From PALSA-926 sp964476835 (GTDB lineage Bacteria; Pseudomonadota; Alphaproteobacteria; Micavibrionales; UBA2020): a stretch of DNA of 7,574 nt. A program made the position numbers and the translations under genes. Below are positions 5,614-7,574 of the stretch, piece after piece (the first letter of the stretch is position 1; each line of letters starts with the position of its first letter). The stretch spans positions 1 through 7,574 of the forward strand of contig CAYZCE010000043.1 of assembly GCA_964476835.1 (NCBI GenBank). Direction: 5' to 3'. The notes below the pieces were generated by a model, which saw nothing but the letters and a program-made list of their open reading frames with translations, was not told the DNA's origin and made no database searches.

Positions 5614-7574
5614 ACACCCCGTTGAACTTCGGCGTGCGCGGGAAGCCGTTGGGCGGCAGAAGCCCCGCCTGCGCGCGTTCGCCGATCCAGGCCTTGAGGC
5701 TGGTCTCGGTGCGTTCGCGGCCGCCGCTGAGCCATGTCAGGCCCTTCTTCAGCGTGAAGCACTTGGCGTCCGACAGGCCGCCGTCCTTGTAGCGCTGCAG
5801 GATGACGCCGACGCCCTTGGCCATCTCGGGAACTTCCGCGAGCTTAAAGATGAGCAGCTTGCGGTTGCTTCCGATGACGGCGACATGGTCGCCCTCGACG
5901 GGCACGCAGACGCGCGCCTCGGCGTTGTCCTTGACCTGCAGGCATTGCTTGCCGTTCTTGGTCTGCGAGAGGATTTCCTTTTCGGGCACGATGAAGCCGC
6001 GTCCGTCGTCGGCGGCGACCAGCAGCTTGCGCGCCTCGTCATGCACCATCAGCACGATCAGGTCGGCTTCGTTCTGCAGGTCGATCATCAGGCGCACCGG
6101 CTCGCCGAAGCCGCGGCCCGGCGGCAGCTTGTCAGCGCCGATGGTATAGAACTTGCCGTTGGTCGCGAAAGCGACCAGCTTGTCGGTAGTCTCGGCATGG
6201 AACACGAATTTCTGGCCGTCGCCTTCCTTGTAGGAAATCGCGGCGATCTTGTCGGGCTCAAGGTGGCCCCTCATCGCGCGGATCCAGCCCTTTTGCGAGC
6301 AGACGACCGTGATCGGTTCCTTCTCGATGAGGGCGTGGACGGGGACGTCGATGTCCGCCGGCGCCTTGCCGACCTTGGTGCGGCGCGCGCCGAGCGGCGA
6401 GTTGGGTGGGAACAGGTCGTAAATGCCCTTGATCTGCTTGCGGATCGCCGTCATCTGGCGCGCGGCGCTGCCGAGCAGCTTTTCCAGCGCGTCTTTTTCT
6501 TCCTTGAGTTCCTTGTCTTCGCGGCGGATCTCGATTTCCTCAAGCTTGCGCAAACTGCGCAGGCGCATGTTCAAGATCGCGTCGGCTTGCACGTCGGTGA
6601 TCTTGAAACGCTTCATCATCGTTTCTTTCGCGTCGTCGCGCTCGCGGATGATCTTGATGACTTCGTCGATGTTCAGGTATGCGACCAGCAGGCCGCCGAG
6701 GACCTCAAGGCGGTGCTCGATGTTCGCCAGGCGGTGCCTGGAGCGGCGCACCAGAACGTCCTGGCGGTGGTTGATGAACGACTGCAGCACTTCCTTCAGG
6801 TTCATCACGCGCGGCGTGACGCCGCCGTCGAGCACGTTCATGTTGAGCGGGAAGCGCGTCTCAAGGTCGGTCTGCTTGAATAGCTGTTCCATCAGCAGCT
6901 CAGGGTCGATCGACATGTTCTTGGGGCTCAGCACCACGCGAATGTCTTCCGCGGATTCGTCGATGATGTCGTCGAGGAACGGCAGCTTCTTGTTGATGAT
7001 CAGCTCGGCGATCTTCTCGATCAGGCGCGATTTTGGCACCTGATAGGGAATTTCGGTGACCACGATCTGCCAGTTGTCGCCCTTAAGGTCTTCCGTCGTC
7101 CACTTCGCGCGCACACGGAAGGAGCCGCGGCCGGTTTCATAGGCCGTGATGATGTTGGCGCGGTCTTCGGCCAGCAGGCCGCCGGTCGGGAAATCAGGGC
7201 CCTTGACGTGCTTGAGCAGGTCCTTGACCGTGCAATCGGGGTTTTCGATCAGCGCGTCGAGCGCCTCGCAAAGCTCGGCCACGTTGTGCGGCGGCACCGA
7301 CGTCGCCATGCCGACCGCGATGCCGGAAGAGCCGTTGGCCAGCAGGTTCGGGAAGTTGGCGGGGAACACGATAGGTTCCATCGTCTCGCCGTCGTAGGTG
7401 GGGCGGAAGTCGACCGCTTCTTCTTCAATGCCTTCGAGCAGAAGTTGCGAGACGGCGGTGAGGCGCGCTTCGGTGTAACGCATCGCGGCCGCGTTATCGC
7501 CGTCGATGTTGCCGAAGTTGCCCTGCCCGTCGACCAGCGGATAGCGCACCGAGAAATCCTGCGCCAAACGCACG
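5612..7574 (-). CDS. parC: DNA topoisomerase IV subunit A (ParC), 5' end beyond window
   Basis: The 653 codons shown are the larger part of ParC, the DNA-cleaving subunit of topoisomerase IV, which with ParE unlinks replicated chromosomes. The reading enters from the right edge mid-gene (first full codon GTG at 7573-7571, not a start) and stops at TAA 5614-5612. The catalytic tyrosine is Y33 of the fragment, in AAMRYTEARL (codon 7477-7475). NGSSGIAVGMAT supplies the DNA-bending isoleucine (I85). A tower and coiled-coil region runs to about residue 385, followed by a short beta-pinwheel C-terminal domain with QKGWIRAMRGH in place of the GyrA box, which favours ParC over GyrA. The ending (KAWIGERAQAG, then a GFPR motif) is typical of alphaproteobacterial ParC. 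About 85-90 N-terminal residues are missing, so the quinolone-resistance region before the tyrosine cannot be read. The gene is convergent with the HEIGH-protein gene. Confidence 0.95.
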   Translation of the reverse strand, partial: VRLAQDFSVRYPLVDGQGNFGNIDGDNAAAMRYTEARLTAVSQLLLEGIEEEAVDFRPTYDGETMEPIVFPANFPNLLANGSSGIAVGMATSVPPHNVAELCEALDALIENPDCTVKDLLKHVKGPDFPTGGLLAEDRANIITAYETGRGSFRVRAKWTTEDLKGDNWQIVVTEIPYQVPKSRLIEKIAELIINKKLPFLDDIIDESAEDIRVVLSPKNMSIDPELLMEQLFKQTDLETRFPLNMNVLDGGVTPRVMNLKEVLQSFINHRQDVLVRRSRHRLANIEHRLEVLGGLLVAYLNIDEVIKIIRERDDAKETMMKRFKITDVQADAILNMRLRSLRKLEEIEIRREDKELKEEKDALEKLLGSAARQMTAIRKQIKGIYDLFPPNSPLGARRTKVGKAPADIDVPVHALIEKEPITVVCSQKGWIRAMRGHLEPDKIAAISYKEGDGQKFVFHAETTDKLVAFATNGKFYTIGADKLPPGRGFGEPVRLMIDLQNEADLIVLMVHDEARKLLVAADDGRGFIVPEKEILSQTKNGKQCLQVKDNAEARVCVPVEGDHVAVIGSNRKLLIFKLAEVPEMAKGVGVILQRYKDGGLSDAKCFTLKKGLTWLSGGRERTETSLKAWIGERAQAGLLPPNGFPRTPKFNGV

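Noticed and set aside
5481..5792. 103-codon + strand frame after AGGAGG
   Set aside because: The product is Arg/Pro-rich and over half of the frame is antisense to the conserved parC 3' end. Kept only as an observation about the ribosome-site-like sequence, not as a gene.
5885..6883. Open + strand frame (332 codons) opposite parC
   Set aside because: It is antisense to conserved parC sequence and shows the Val/Asp/Leu/Ala-rich composition typical of such shadows.

Overview
The window is ordinary chromosomal sequence from a GC-rich proteobacterium. ParC (including its C-terminal tail), the HemB end and the MotB N-terminal region all look alphaproteobacterial. I cannot fix the genus. A Rhodospirillales- or Micavibrio-like lineage is an impression from the proteins, not something the sequence proves. 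I see no tRNA, rRNA, CRISPR array, insertion sequence or phage gene.

Layout from left to right: (1) the last 59 codons of hemB (porphobilinogen synthase, +), ending at 182. (2) A short AT-rich stretch (about 230-310) with promoter-like hexamers and a dyad, leading into a small + strand reading frame at 311. Its first ~55 codons look coding, but it then runs antisense into the next gene. (3) A six-helix membrane protein of unknown function on the - strand (475-1272). (4) A divergent intergenic region, then an arginase/agmatinase-superfamily enzyme (+, 1421-2344) with all the metal ligands but an atypical substrate pocket. (5) motA and motB (+, 2407-4270), the flagellar stator pair, 13 bases apart, with motB starting at TTG behind a strong Shine-Dalgarno. 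(6) A separately promoted gene (+, 4360-5436) for an unrecognised 358-residue protein with an HEIGH zinc-metallopeptidase motif and a downstream ESAAD motif, preceded by an extended -10 box and a 6-bp inverted repeat. (7) A GC-rich hairpin, then the 3' 653 codons of parC (topoisomerase IV subunit A, -), running off the right edge.

Housekeeping genes (hemB, parC) bracket a mixed accessory block. MotA and MotB work together: they form the inner-membrane proton channel that drives the flagellum. The other genes show no obvious pathway link to each other. The most novel item is the HEIGH protein with its own promoter and possible operator. Second is the arginase-like enzyme whose specificity cannot be assumed. 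Third is the collision of reading frames near 475, which may mark a deletion or rearrangement scar.
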